A DNA stretch of 64,000 nt from Diaphorobacter nitroreducens (GTDB lineage Bacteria; Pseudomonadota; Gammaproteobacteria; Burkholderiales; Burkholderiaceae_C). The notes under the pieces were generated by a model. It was not told the DNA's origin, ran no database searches, and saw only the letters and a program-made list of their open reading frames with translations. Shown here in pieces: positions 25,188-33,651 of the stretch. The stretch covers positions 186,001 through 250,000 of the forward strand of contig RJVL01000001.1 in assembly GCA_003755025.1 (NCBI GenBank), given 5' to 3'. Position 1 is the first letter of the stretch; the number at the start of each line of letters is the position of its first letter. The translations under genes were made by a program, and so were the position numbers.

Positions 25188-26606
25188 TCAAGTGGCTGCC
25201 ACGGCCCCAGCCGGCGCGGTGGCCGGCGGCGCAGCCTCGTCGCGCAGCGCCTGCAGGAAGCTGTTGCGCCACCAGTGCACGTCATGGCGCCGGATGCGTT
25301 CCATGAGCCGTTCATGGCGCCACTGGCGCTCGGACAGCGGCATGCGCAGCGCGGTCTGGATCGCGTCGGCCATGCCCTGGGTGTCGTAGGGGTTGACCAG
25401 CAAGGCCTCCTTGAGTTGCTCGGCCGCGCCGGCAAAGCGCGACAGCACCAGCACGCCCGGGTCCTCGGGCTCTTGCGCCACCACGTATTCCTTGGCCACC
25501 AGGTTCATGCCGTCGCGCAGCGGCGTGACCAGCCCCACGCGTGCCGCGCGGCACAGGCCGGGCACGCGCTTGCGCGCGACGGTGCGGTGGATGTAGCGCA
25601 GCGGCATCCAGTCCAGGTCGCCGTAGTCGCCGTTGATGGCGCCGCACAGGCCCTCCAGCTCCTGGCGCAGGTCGGCATAGGCGTGCACGTCGTCGCGCGA
25701 GGGCGAGGCGATCATCACCAGTGTGGCGCTGTGCTCGTTCTCGGGGTAGCGTTCCAGCAGTTGGCGGAAGGCGCGCACGCGGTGCGGGATACCCTTGGAG
25801 TAGTCCAGCCGGTCAATGCCCAGCAGCAGCTGGCGGCGTGAATACTCGGCGCGCAGGGCTTCGCAGGTCTGCACGGCGTCGGGTGCGCGGCCCAGGCGCT
25901 GGAACTCCTGCACATCGATGCCGATGGGGAAGGCCGCCACGCGCACGGTGGCGTTGAAGGCGCGCAGGCGCTGGCCGTCCAGCTCTTGCGCATGGGCTTC
26001 GTTGACCATGTAGCGTGTGAAGTGGACGACGTCGGCCTCGCTTTGCAGGCCCACCAGGTCGTAGGCAAAGAACGAACGCATCAGCCACTCGTGTTGCGGC
26101 AGCGCCGCGAGGATGAGCGGCGGCGGAACGGGCACATGCAGGAAAAATCCGATGCGCTGGCGGCAACCCAGCGCACGCAGCTCCGCCGCCAGCGGGATCA
26201 GGTGGTAGTCGTGCACCCAGATCACGTCGTCCTCGCGCAGCAGCGGCAACAGCTTGCGCGCGAACATCTGGTTCACGCGGCGGTAGCCCTCGCTGTAATT
26301 GGCGCTGAAGTCGGCCAGGTCCAGCCGGTAGTGCAGCACCGGCCACAGCACGCTGTTGGCGTAGCCCTGGTAGTAGGCCGCGTGGTCCGCCTGGCACAGG
26401 TCCACGGTGGCCAGGGTCACGTTGCCGGCCTGGTGTGTTTGCAGCGCACCTTCGCCGGGCGTGCCGTCCGGGGTGACCGTGCCGCTCCAGCCGAACCACA
26501 GGCCGCCCGTGCGTGCCAGCGCGTCGCCCAGGGCCACGGCCAGGCCGCCGGCAGCGCTTTTGCGCGGGTCGGCCAGGCGGTTGGAGATGACGACGAGTCG
26601 GCTCAT
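25188..26606 (-). CDS. otsA: Trehalose-6-phosphate synthase OtsA
   Basis: 472 aa, GT20 family. Motifs: [20 protein letters not shown] at the N-terminus (glycine loop), [43 protein letters not shown] (donor Arg/Lys), and [14 protein letters not shown]. It joins UDP-glucose (or another NDP-glucose) and glucose-6-phosphate. It is the last gene of a three-gene operon, 15 bp after the GH15 gene. Confidence 0.96.
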   Translation of the reverse strand: MSRLVVISNRLADPRKSAAGGLAVALGDALARTGGLWFGWSGTVTPDGTPGEGALQTHQAGNVTLATVDLCQADHAAYYQGYANSVLWPVLHYRLDLADFSANYSEGYRRVNQMFARKLLPLLREDDVIWVHDYHLIPLAAELRALGCRQRIGFFLHVPVPPPLILAALPQHEWLMRSFFAYDLVGLQSEADVVHFTRYMVNEAHAQELDGQRLRAFNATVRVAAFPIGIDVQEFQRLGRAPDAVQTCEALRAEYSRRQLLLGIDRLDYSKGIPHRVRAFRQLLERYPENEHSATLVMIASPSRDDVHAYADLRQELEGLCGAINGDYGDLDWMPLRYIHRTVARKRVPGLCRAARVGLVTPLRDGMNLVAKEYVVAQEPEDPGVLVLSRFAGAAEQLKEALLVNPYDTQGMADAIQTALRMPLSERQWRHERLMERIRRHDVHWWRNSFLQALRDEAAPPATAPAGAVAAT

Positions 26607-26621
26607 GCAGGAAGCTCCAGG

Positions 26622-28442
26622 TCAGATCACGCTGTCCCAGGGTGCGGACAGCCGCATGGCGGCATTGATGATGCCCACCATGGAATAGGTTTGAGGGAAG
26701 TTGCCCCACATCTCGCCCGTGGCGGCGTGGGTGTCTTCGGACAGCAGCCCCAACGGGTTGCGCACGGCCAGCATGGCCTCGAAGATCTCCTGCGCCTGCT
26801 CGCGCCGGCCGGTGCGCGCCAGCGCATCGATGCGCCAGAAGGTGCAGATGTTGAACGCGGTCTCGGGCTTGCCGAAATCGTCCGCGGCTTCGTAGCGGCG
26901 CATGAAGGGGCCGTCGCACAGCGTGTGTTCCATGGCGTCCAGCGTGCTCACGAAGCGCGGGTCGGTGGGGTGGATCAGGCCCACCTCTGCCATCAGCAGC
27001 ACGCTGGCGTCCAGTTCGCTGCCGTCAAAGCTCTCAGCAAACACCTGGCGCTTGGCGTGCCACGAGCGCTCCAGGATCTCGCCATGCATGCGCTGCGCAT
27101 GCTGCTGCCAGTAATGGGCGCGCTCGGGCAGTTGCAGTGCGCGTGCGATCTTGGCCAGCCGGTCGCAGGCCGCCCAGCTCATGAGGGCTGACGAGGTGTG
27201 GATGCGCGCGCGCGTGCGCAGCTCCCACATGCCCGCGTCGGGCTTGCCGTACACCTGCACGGCCAGCTCGCCCACGCGCTCCAGGCGCTCGAACTCCGCG
27301 GCGCCGGCGGGGTGCAGCAGCCGCCGGTCGTGGAAGGACTGCGCCGCGCCCAGCACGATGTTGCCGTACACGTCGTGCTGGAAGTGCTCCGCCGCTTGGT
27401 TGCCCACGCGCACCGGGCCCATGCCGCGGTAGCCGGCCAAGTGGGGCAGGACGGATTCGGGCAGCTCGTGCTCCAGCCCGATGCCGTACAGCGGCTGAAT
27501 GTGGCCGCTGCCGGTTTTGGCCACGATGTTGCCGAGCCAGCGCAGGTAGTCCTCCATGGTGCCCACTTCCGACAGGCTATTGAGCGCGCGCACCACGAAG
27601 AACGCGTCGCGCAGCCAGCAGTAGCGGTAATCCCAGTTGCGGCCGCTGTGCGCCGATTCGGGGATGCTCGTGGTCATCGCCGCGACGATGGCGCCCGTGT
27701 CCTCGAACAGCGACATCTTCAGCGTGATGGCCGAGCGGATCACGGCCTCCTGCCACTGCAGCGGCAGATGCAGGCGCTGGGTCCAGTGCTTCCAGTACGA
27801 CACGGTCTCTTGCTCATAGTGGCGTGCGGTGTCGCCAATGCCGCCGGAGAGCGTTTCGTCTGCACCGAGCAGGAAGTTGTATTCGCGCCCCGCTACAAAG
27901 GGTTCGCCCGAGAGCACGTAGGCCACGGGCGCGTCGGTGTTCAGCCGCAGCGTGAAGTCGCCCCCCACGTAGCGGATATGGTTGCTGCCGCGCGTGAGGG
28001 CGGGCTGGGCCATGCCCCAGTCGTAGCGCGGCTGTACCAGCACGCGGATGCGCGGTGCCCCCCGCACCGGTCGCACGCGGCGCACCAGCATCACGGGGCG
28101 AAAGGCGCGAGAACGTGCGAAGAAGCGCGGGCAGAAGTCGGTCACCTCCAGGCAATTGCCATGCACGTCGGTCAGGTGTGTGCGCAGCACGGCGGTATTG
28201 GGCTCGTACCACTGCTCGCTGCGGGCGAAGTCTTCCAGCTCGATGGCGAAGCGGCTGCCATCGGGGCCGGGCTGGACCAGCGCATTGAACACCGGGTCGC
28301 CGTCAAAGCGTGGCATGCAGCTCCAGACGATGCAGGCGCGCGCATCCACCAGCGCGCTGATGGTGCAATTGCCGATCATTCCCAGCGCCAGCGACGGTGC
28401 GGCCATGGCGGTGGCGCCCACGTGAGGTGCTTTGCTCGTCAT
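26622..28442 (-). CDS. Glycoside hydrolase family 15 protein (glucoamylase/trehalase type)
   Basis: 606 aa. GH15 core with the typical SGRNWDYRYCWLRDAFFVVR segment, an N-terminal beta-sandwich (ALGMIGNCTISALVDARACI), and a C-terminal catalytic barrel with QTYSMVGIINAAMRLS. No signal peptide, so it acts in the cytosol. Position between otsB and otsA suggests trehalose as substrate, as in the GH15 trehalases of actinobacteria; alpha-glucan is an alternative. Its ATG overlaps the otsB stop (ATGA), so the two are translationally coupled. Confidence 0.88.
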   Translation of the reverse strand: MTSKAPHVGATAMAAPSLALGMIGNCTISALVDARACIVWSCMPRFDGDPVFNALVQPGPDGSRFAIELEDFARSEQWYEPNTAVLRTHLTDVHGNCLEVTDFCPRFFARSRAFRPVMLVRRVRPVRGAPRIRVLVQPRYDWGMAQPALTRGSNHIRYVGGDFTLRLNTDAPVAYVLSGEPFVAGREYNFLLGADETLSGGIGDTARHYEQETVSYWKHWTQRLHLPLQWQEAVIRSAITLKMSLFEDTGAIVAAMTTSIPESAHSGRNWDYRYCWLRDAFFVVRALNSLSEVGTMEDYLRWLGNIVAKTGSGHIQPLYGIGLEHELPESVLPHLAGYRGMGPVRVGNQAAEHFQHDVYGNIVLGAAQSFHDRRLLHPAGAAEFERLERVGELAVQVYGKPDAGMWELRTRARIHTSSALMSWAACDRLAKIARALQLPERAHYWQQHAQRMHGEILERSWHAKRQVFAESFDGSELDASVLLMAEVGLIHPTDPRFVSTLDAMEHTLCDGPFMRRYEAADDFGKPETAFNICTFWRIDALARTGRREQAQEIFEAMLAVRNPLGLLSEDTHAATGEMWGNFPQTYSMVGIINAAMRLSAPWDSVI

Positions 28443-29170
28443 GTGATCTCCTCGCCCACGGCGTGCTGCAGCCATTGGCGTACGGCAGCAGGTGTGGCCA
28501 GCCGCGCGTGGGCGCGCGTCGCGCCTTCGCCCACCTTGATGCCCAGGCCCCCCAGCGACTGTGCGGCGGCAAAGCCGGCTTCGTCCGTCACATCGTCACC
28601 CACGAACAGCGGCGCGCGCCCGGCGAAGGGGGCCAGGCGCATGAAGTCCGTGATCGCACGGCCTTTGTCCGGCCCCACGGGCTTGACCTCGTACACGAAC
28701 TTGCCGTGCAGCAACTCGGCGCCCGGCACCTCGCGCAGCGCCTGTGTGATCGCCTGCAGACACAACGCCTGCAGTTGCGGCGCCTGTCGGTAGTGCAGCG
28801 CCAGGCCGGCGCTCTTGGCCTCCAGCAGCAGCTCGGGGTGCTGCGCCATCAGCGGGCGCAGCGCGGCCAGCAGCGGCTGCAGTGGCAGCGCCGGCAGGCC
28901 GCCGCTGCGCCCGTTGCCCAGGCGGTACTGCGCGCCATGCTCGCAGGCCACGGGCAGGCGCAGTGGGTCCAAAAAATGGTCGATGTCGGCCATGGTGCGG
29001 CCGGTGACGATGGCCAGCGCCCCCTCCAGCCGCACATGCAGTGCTTGCAGGCAGTCCACCACGCCGGGTGGCAGCTGCACGGCATGCGGCTGTGCGGCAA
29101 TGTCGGCCAGCGTGCCGTCGAAGTCGAGGAACAGGGCGTGGCGGGAAGTCGGCAAAGGCGGCGTGGGCAT
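28439..29170 (-). CDS. otsB: Trehalose-6-phosphate phosphatase OtsB
   Basis: 243 aa. HAD motifs: I FLDFDGTLADIA (nucleophile Asp), II AIVTGRT, III with Lys in KGRAITDFM, and IV FVGDDVTDEAGF. It removes phosphate from trehalose-6-phosphate. The ATG at 29170 is preferred over a TTG three codons earlier. First gene of the otsB-GH15-otsA operon and divergent from trxC with about 130 bp between starts. Confidence 0.95.
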   Translation of the reverse strand: MPTPPLPTSRHALFLDFDGTLADIAAQPHAVQLPPGVVDCLQALHVRLEGALAIVTGRTMADIDHFLDPLRLPVACEHGAQYRLGNGRSGGLPALPLQPLLAALRPLMAQHPELLLEAKSAGLALHYRQAPQLQALCLQAITQALREVPGAELLHGKFVYEVKPVGPDKGRAITDFMRLAPFAGRAPLFVGDDVTDEAGFAAAQSLGGLGIKVGEGATRAHARLATPAAVRQWLQHAVGEEIT

Positions 29171-29298
29171 CGCCTGCAACCTTAACCCTGCACGCGCGCG
29201 GCCACTGTAGGCCGGCTACCCGCAGGGCCGTAGGCATTGAAAACCTGACCCCTTACCCGCAATTGCCTGGTTTCGCCAACCCCCGCGAGGCCCTGCCC

Positions 29299-29736
29299 AT
29301 GAGTTCCCCCGAAGCACTGCACGTCGTCTGCCCCCACTGCCACACCACCAACCGCGTGCAGGCCGCGCAACTGGGCAGTGCGCCCGACTGCGGCAGCTGC
29401 CATCGGCCATTGTTCACGGGTGAGCCGCTGGCGCTGGATGCGGCCAGCTTCGACCGGCATGTGGCGCGCAGCCATCTGCCGGTGGTGGTGGACTTCTGGG
29501 CGCCGTGGTGCGGCCCCTGCCGCCAGATGGCGCCAGCCTTCGCTCAGGCTGCGCGCGAGTTGGAGCCGCGCGTGCGGCTGGCCAAGCTGGATACCGAGGC
29601 GCACCCCGCGATCGCGGCGCGCTACGGCATCCGCAGCATCCCGACGATGATCCTGTTTCGCGGCGGACAGGAGGCAGCGCGCATCTCTGGTGCGCTGGGT
29701 GCGGCCGATATCGCGCGCTGGGTGCAGTCGGTGTAA
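29299..29736 (+). CDS. trxC: Thioredoxin TrxC (zinc-finger thioredoxin 2)
   Basis: 145 aa. An N-terminal zinc finger uses Cys11, Cys14, Cys31 and Cys34 (CPHC...CGSC). The thioredoxin domain has the redox site WCGPC at Cys71/Cys74 and the cis-Pro loop RSIPTMILF. A cytosolic disulfide reductase linked in E. coli to oxidative stress. Monocistronic here. Confidence 0.95.
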   Translation: MSSPEALHVVCPHCHTTNRVQAAQLGSAPDCGSCHRPLFTGEPLALDAASFDRHVARSHLPVVVDFWAPWCGPCRQMAPAFAQAARELEPRVRLAKLDTEAHPAIAARYGIRSIPTMILFRGGQEAARISGALGAADIARWVQSV

Positions 29737-29880
29737 GGCGCTGCGGAACCAACCCTCGTGTGGCGCTCGCCCCTGTTGTGGGGCCGCGGCGCTGACGATT
29801 CGCCATACGAATGGCTGTTGCTGCGTACCCGCGGCCAATCCTCACCGGGAATCCTCACCAGGGCCAGGCACCACAGGTGC

Positions 29881-31158
29881 TCAGCCAGCGTTGCCCTGAG
29901 GCTCTGGGGCAGGCTGCGCGGTGGCATGAAGCCAGTCGGCCACGGCCTGTACGCGGGCGGCGTGAATCATCTCGCCCACCTTGGGGCCGCTCAGGCCCAG
30001 TTGCGCAGCGTGCGCAGCCACGCTGCTGGTGGTGACCGACTGCACGGCCGCGAGCGCGGCGTTGATGCGCGCGCGCTGCGGGTAGGGCCGATCGGCAAAA
30101 CCCAGGCGTCCGCGCGCATCGCATTCACAGGCCAGCAGGATCTCGTCCAGCCGCGCGGGTTTGCGGATGGCGTCGCAGCGCTCCAGCAGGCGCACCAGCG
30201 CGGCCGCGCCCAGGTCGCCGCTGCGGTGGATGTTGCCGTGCTCGCGCGCCACCACGTCGGCCAGTTCGCGGCATTCCACCGGCACGCGCAAGCGTTCGCA
30301 CACGGCCTTGAGCAGCCGCGCGCTGCGCTGCTCATGGCCGATATGGCGTGGCAGCACGTCGTGCGGCGTGGTGCCTTTTCCCAAGTCGTGCGTGAGGCAG
30401 GCGAAGCGCACGGTGAGCGGGGCCTGCAAATGGGCTGCCATGTCCAGCACCATCATCAGGTGCACGCCGGTGTCCACCTCGGGGTGGTACTCGGGGCGCT
30501 GGGGTACGCCCCACAGGCGCTCGACCTCGGGCAGCACCACGGCCAGCGCGCCACAGTCGCGCAGCACGTCGAACATGCGCGAGGGCTGCGGCTCCATGAG
30601 CCCGCGCGCCAGCTCCTGCCACACGCGCTCGGGCACCAGGTGGTCGGCCTCGCCGTCGTGCACCATCTCGCGCATGAGCTGCATCGTCTCGGGCGCTACG
30701 GTGAAGTCGGTGAAACGCGCCGCAAAGCGCGCCACGCGCAGGATACGCACCGGGTCCTCGCGGAAGGAGTCGGTCACATGGCGCAGTACCCGCGCTTGCA
30801 GGTCGCGCGCGCCGCCATAAGGGTCAAACAGGTCTTCAGCGCCCGTCCAGTCAGCGCTGGCAGCTATTGCATTGATAGTAAGGTCGCGCCGTGACAGGTC
30901 TTCTTCCAGTGTCACGTCGGGCGACGTCTGCACCACGAAGCCGCGGTAGCCGCGCCCGCTCTTGCGCTCGGTGCGCGCCAGCGCGTATTCCTCGCGCGTC
31001 TCGGGGTGGAGGAAGACGGGGAAGTCGCGCCCCACGGGCAGGTAGCCGCGTGCCACCATGTCGTCGGGCGTGGCGCCGACGACGACCCAGTCGTGGTCAT
31101 TGACGGGGCGGCCCAACAGCCGGTCGCGCACGGCGCCGCCCACCATGTAAATCTGCAT
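29881..31158 (-). CDS. cca: Multifunctional CCA tRNA nucleotidyltransferase
   Basis: 425 aa, similar to E. coli Cca (412). The nucleotidyltransferase head shows [22 protein letters not shown], the [10 protein letters not shown] motif and the [11 protein letters not shown] region. A C-terminal HD domain ([12 protein letters not shown]) gives phosphatase and phosphodiesterase activity in this class. It adds or repairs the CCA end of tRNA. A dispersed palindrome lies between RRDLTIN and DLFDPYGG, encoding [11 protein letters not shown] in a normally variable loop. Confidence 0.95.
   Translation of the reverse strand: MQIYMVGGAVRDRLLGRPVNDHDWVVVGATPDDMVARGYLPVGRDFPVFLHPETREEYALARTERKSGRGYRGFVVQTSPDVTLEEDLSRRDLTINAIAASADWTGAEDLFDPYGGARDLQARVLRHVTDSFREDPVRILRVARFAARFTDFTVAPETMQLMREMVHDGEADHLVPERVWQELARGLMEPQPSRMFDVLRDCGALAVVLPEVERLWGVPQRPEYHPEVDTGVHLMMVLDMAAHLQAPLTVRFACLTHDLGKGTTPHDVLPRHIGHEQRSARLLKAVCERLRVPVECRELADVVAREHGNIHRSGDLGAAALVRLLERCDAIRKPARLDEILLACECDARGRLGFADRPYPQRARINAALAAVQSVTTSSVAAHAAQLGLSGPKVGEMIHAARVQAVADWLHATAQPAPEPQGNAG
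30825..30872 (-). repeat. Dispersed palindromic repeat, copy 6, inside cca
   Basis: Minus-strand order: GCAATAGCTGCCAGCGCTGA, CTGGACGGGCGCTGAAGACC. Strong match to the other copies, in frame with cca in the sense direction ([13 protein letters not shown]). Confidence 0.8.
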
Positions 31159-31463
31159 GGGGGCAGTGTATTCAACCTGGAATCGGCCGCTGTCCGCACG
31201 TCATCGCCAGGACTGCCGCCCCGCTGGACGAGGCAGGGCGCAGGTGGTGGTAGCCGACGCATTCTTCGCAGCGCAGATCGTCCTCGTCGATGCCGGCGTC
31301 GTCCGCCGCGCGCAGCGTGCGACCACGGCCGGTTTGCAGGCGCAACCCACAGGCTTGTCCAGGTGAAAAGCCATGTGCCCTCGGCCAGCGGGACGCGGGC
31401 ACGCAGGTGGGTGGTGTCGTCGGCCGTGGTGCAGGCCTTTCGGCGCGTTGGCCTGACTGGTGG
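31159..31463. other. Gene-poor stretch between cca and a metallophosphoesterase gene
   Basis: 305 bp with no convincing gene. Minus-strand frames in it share acidic and Cys-containing pieces (AGIDEDDLRCEECVGYHHL) but no start, ribosome site or known domain. It may be a decayed gene. No terminator, repeat or operator stands out. Confidence 0.5.
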
Positions 31464-32231
31464 TTACGCCACCTCTACAACCAGGTGGGGGTTGAACCGC
31501 GCGTTCTCCACCTGCCCATCCTTGGCATAGCCGCGCGGGTTGCACAGCACGCGTGTGCCGTGCAGCCCGTAGTCGAAGCTGTCGTGCGTGTGCCCATGCA
31601 CCCATAGCCGCGCGCCGCTGCCCTCGACCAGGGCCTGTGCGTCGGACACGAAGGCGGCGTTGATGGGCGAGCCCGCAAAGCGCGGGTGGATGCTGTGTGG
31701 CGAAGGCGCGTGGTGGGTGATGACCACGGTGGGGCCGGCAAAGGGCTGGGCGAGTTCGCGCGCCAGCCAGCGGGCGTTGGCGTCGAACAGTTCGGCCGCG
31801 TGCTGGGGCGTGAAGAGCGCCCCATCGTCTTCACCACCCGCGCGTATGCGGCTGAAGTCGCGCATGAACTGCTGGGCCTGGGCCATGGCTTCGGTGCGGG
31901 CGGCGCCCTCGCCGGCCACGCGGAAGTCGCTCCACAGCGTGCTGCCGATGAAGCGCACGCCCTGCAGCACCAGGCTGCGGTTGTCCAGCAGGTGCACGGG
32001 GCTGCCCTCGCACAGACGGCGCAGCTCTTGCGCGGTGTCCTGCAGGCTGGAGCCGTAGAACTCGTGGTTGCCCGGCACGTACAGCACCGGCTTGGCGAAG
32101 CCCTGCGCCCAGGCCACGGCGGCCGCGGGGCGGGCAATGTCGCCCGCGAGGATCACCACATCCGCGTCGGTGCGCGGGTGCTCCATGCCCTGCACGCCCA
32201 GGTGCAGGTCGGACAGGATGTGCAGTTTCAT
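31464..32231 (-). CDS. Calcineurin-like metallophosphoesterase
   Basis: 255 aa. Metal motifs in order: SDLHLG (D-x-H), LAGDIARP (G-D), VPGNHEFYGSS (GNHE), ITHHAPSPHSI and VHGHTHDSFDY (GHTH). Different branch from the enzyme at 10962-11720, with GNHE instead of GNHD. Substrate unknown. It precedes no obvious partner; the GST gene lies 17 bp upstream on the same strand. Confidence 0.87.
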   Translation of the reverse strand: MKLHILSDLHLGVQGMEHPRTDADVVILAGDIARPAAAVAWAQGFAKPVLYVPGNHEFYGSSLQDTAQELRRLCEGSPVHLLDNRSLVLQGVRFIGSTLWSDFRVAGEGAARTEAMAQAQQFMRDFSRIRAGGEDDGALFTPQHAAELFDANARWLARELAQPFAGPTVVITHHAPSPHSIHPRFAGSPINAAFVSDAQALVEGSGARLWVHGHTHDSFDYGLHGTRVLCNPRGYAKDGQVENARFNPHLVVEVA

Positions 32232-32248
32232 GGCACCGCGCCGGCGGG

Positions 32249-32935
32249 CTAGCCGCGCCGTGCGCGGTAGGGCTCGTCGAACGGCACGAAGTCCTGCTCG
32301 GCCAGTGCGCCGTCGATCCAGGCCTTCACGCCCGGCAACTGCTGCACGCGCTGCACATAGGCGGTGATGTGTTCAGGCACGGGCAGGGCAAAGGTGGCCA
32401 GACGCATGCACACCGGCGCATAGAACGCGTCGGCAATGCTGAACTGGCCGAACAGCATGGGGCCGCCGTGCTGGTCCAGCAGCTCGCTCCACATGTCCAC
32501 CAGGCGCTGCACGTCGGCGCGCACGGCGGGCTGGTCTCGCCACACGATCTCGCCCACTTCGGGCAGGCGGGCCTCGATGTTCATGCCGCAGTGGCTGCGC
32601 AGCGCGCCGAAGCCACTGTGCATCTCGGCCACCACGCTGCGGGCGCGGGCGCGCGCGGCCTTGTCCTGGGGCCACAGGTGCTTGTCGGGGTACTGCTCGG
32701 CCAGGTATTCGGCGATGGCCAGGCTGTCCCAGACGGTGATGTCCCCATCCACCAGCACGGGCACCTTGGCCACGGGGGTGACGGCCTTGAGCTGGCGCTT
32801 GAACTGCGAATTGGCATCGAAGCTGTCAAAGCGCACGGGCACTTCCTCGAACGCGATGCCGGCCTGGCGCAGCAGCACCCAGGGGCGCATGGACCAGGAG
32901 GAGTAGTTCTTGTTGCCAATGTAGAGCTGGAGCAT
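32249..32935 (-). CDS. Glutathione S-transferase family protein
   Basis: 228 aa. The N-terminal thioredoxin-like domain has LYIGNKNYSSWSMRPWVLL, where Ser/Tyr can activate glutathione, and the cis-Pro segment AKVPVLVDGD followed by WDSLAIAEYLAE. The C-terminal helical domain contains FSIADAFYAPVCMRL with the conserved N-cap Asp. Probably a cytosolic detoxification enzyme; substrate unknown. Confidence 0.9.
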   Translation of the reverse strand: MLQLYIGNKNYSSWSMRPWVLLRQAGIAFEEVPVRFDSFDANSQFKRQLKAVTPVAKVPVLVDGDITVWDSLAIAEYLAEQYPDKHLWPQDKAARARARSVVAEMHSGFGALRSHCGMNIEARLPEVGEIVWRDQPAVRADVQRLVDMWSELLDQHGGPMLFGQFSIADAFYAPVCMRLATFALPVPEHITAYVQRVQQLPGVKAWIDGALAEQDFVPFDEPYRARRG

Positions 32936-32972
32936 GGAGGGGTTCCTTGATGCTGTGGTGCTACGTTAAAAA

Positions 32973-33058
32973 GAGCTGCTCGCGCCCGTAATCACAGGGT
33001 TTGAGCTCGTTATTTGCTTGAAAGCACCGTATGCCAAGCGCAAACCGCTCTTGTTTTT
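32973..33058 (+). repeat. 86-bp inverted-end repeat, family 2, copy 2
   Basis: Same length and gap-free alignment as 3405-3490, best at the ends (GAGCTGCTCGCGCCCGT; AAGCGCAAACCGCTCT then GTTTTT). It ends 6 bp before the cyclo-ligase stop (minus strand) and starts 37 bp from the GST start. Confidence 0.55.
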
Positions 33059-33064
33059 GAAGCG

Positions 33065-33637
33065 TCAAACCGGCCAGACCACGCCGTTGTCGTTGAGTAT
33101 GGCGTCCAGCGGCAGATCGTGTGCCTCGGGCTCGAAGTCGTCCAGGTAGCCGTGGGTGAACCCCAGGCCCACGGTGGCGGGGCGGGGCTGCAGCGCAGCC
33201 AGCGTGCGGTCGTAGAAGCCCCCGCCGTAGCCCAGGCGGTAGCCGCCCGGGCCGTAGCCCACGCAGGGCACGAACAGCAGCGTGGGGTGGATGAGCTCGG
33301 TGTCCTTGGGCTTGGGGATGCCGTAGGCGTCTTCCTCCATGGGGCAGCCGGGATACCAGGCGTGGAAGGTGAGCGTCTTGTGCACCTTGTCCACCACGGG
33401 CAGGCCGATGCGGCGCAACTGGGGCTCGTCCAGCAACTCGCCATCTTCCTTCCAGCGGTGCAGCGCGGGCAGCGGATCGAACTCACCCTTGATCGGCCAG
33501 TAGGCGCCGATGATGGTGTCCGGGCGGTCCACCAGCCAGATGCGCATCACGCGTTGCAACTGGTCGGCGCGCTGCAGGCGGTCCGGCAGATTCAGGCGCT
33601 GTTCTACCAATGCGCGGCGCAGGGCTGCTTTGTCCAT
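33065..33637 (-). CDS. ygfA: 5-formyltetrahydrofolate cyclo-ligase
   Basis: 190 aa. Start ATG at 33637 (MDKAALRRALVEQRLNLP). ATP/substrate motifs: GAYWPIKGEFDP and the diagnostic LGYGGGFYDRTLAAL near the C-terminus, plus VPCVGYGPGGYRLG. It converts 5-formyl-THF to 5,10-methenyl-THF with ATP. Divergent from the lytic transglycosylase gene with only 14 bp between starts. Confidence 0.93.
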   Translation of the reverse strand: MDKAALRRALVEQRLNLPDRLQRADQLQRVMRIWLVDRPDTIIGAYWPIKGEFDPLPALHRWKEDGELLDEPQLRRIGLPVVDKVHKTLTFHAWYPGCPMEEDAYGIPKPKDTELIHPTLLFVPCVGYGPGGYRLGYGGGFYDRTLAALQPRPATVGLGFTHGYLDDFEPEAHDLPLDAILNDNGVVWPV

Positions 33638-33651
33638 CACATAATCCCCCA

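Noticed and set aside
31172..31402. 76-codon minus-strand frame with CEEC motif between cca and a phosphoesterase gene
   Set aside because: No ribosome site, known domain or neighbour logic; may be a decayed gene but cannot be supported.
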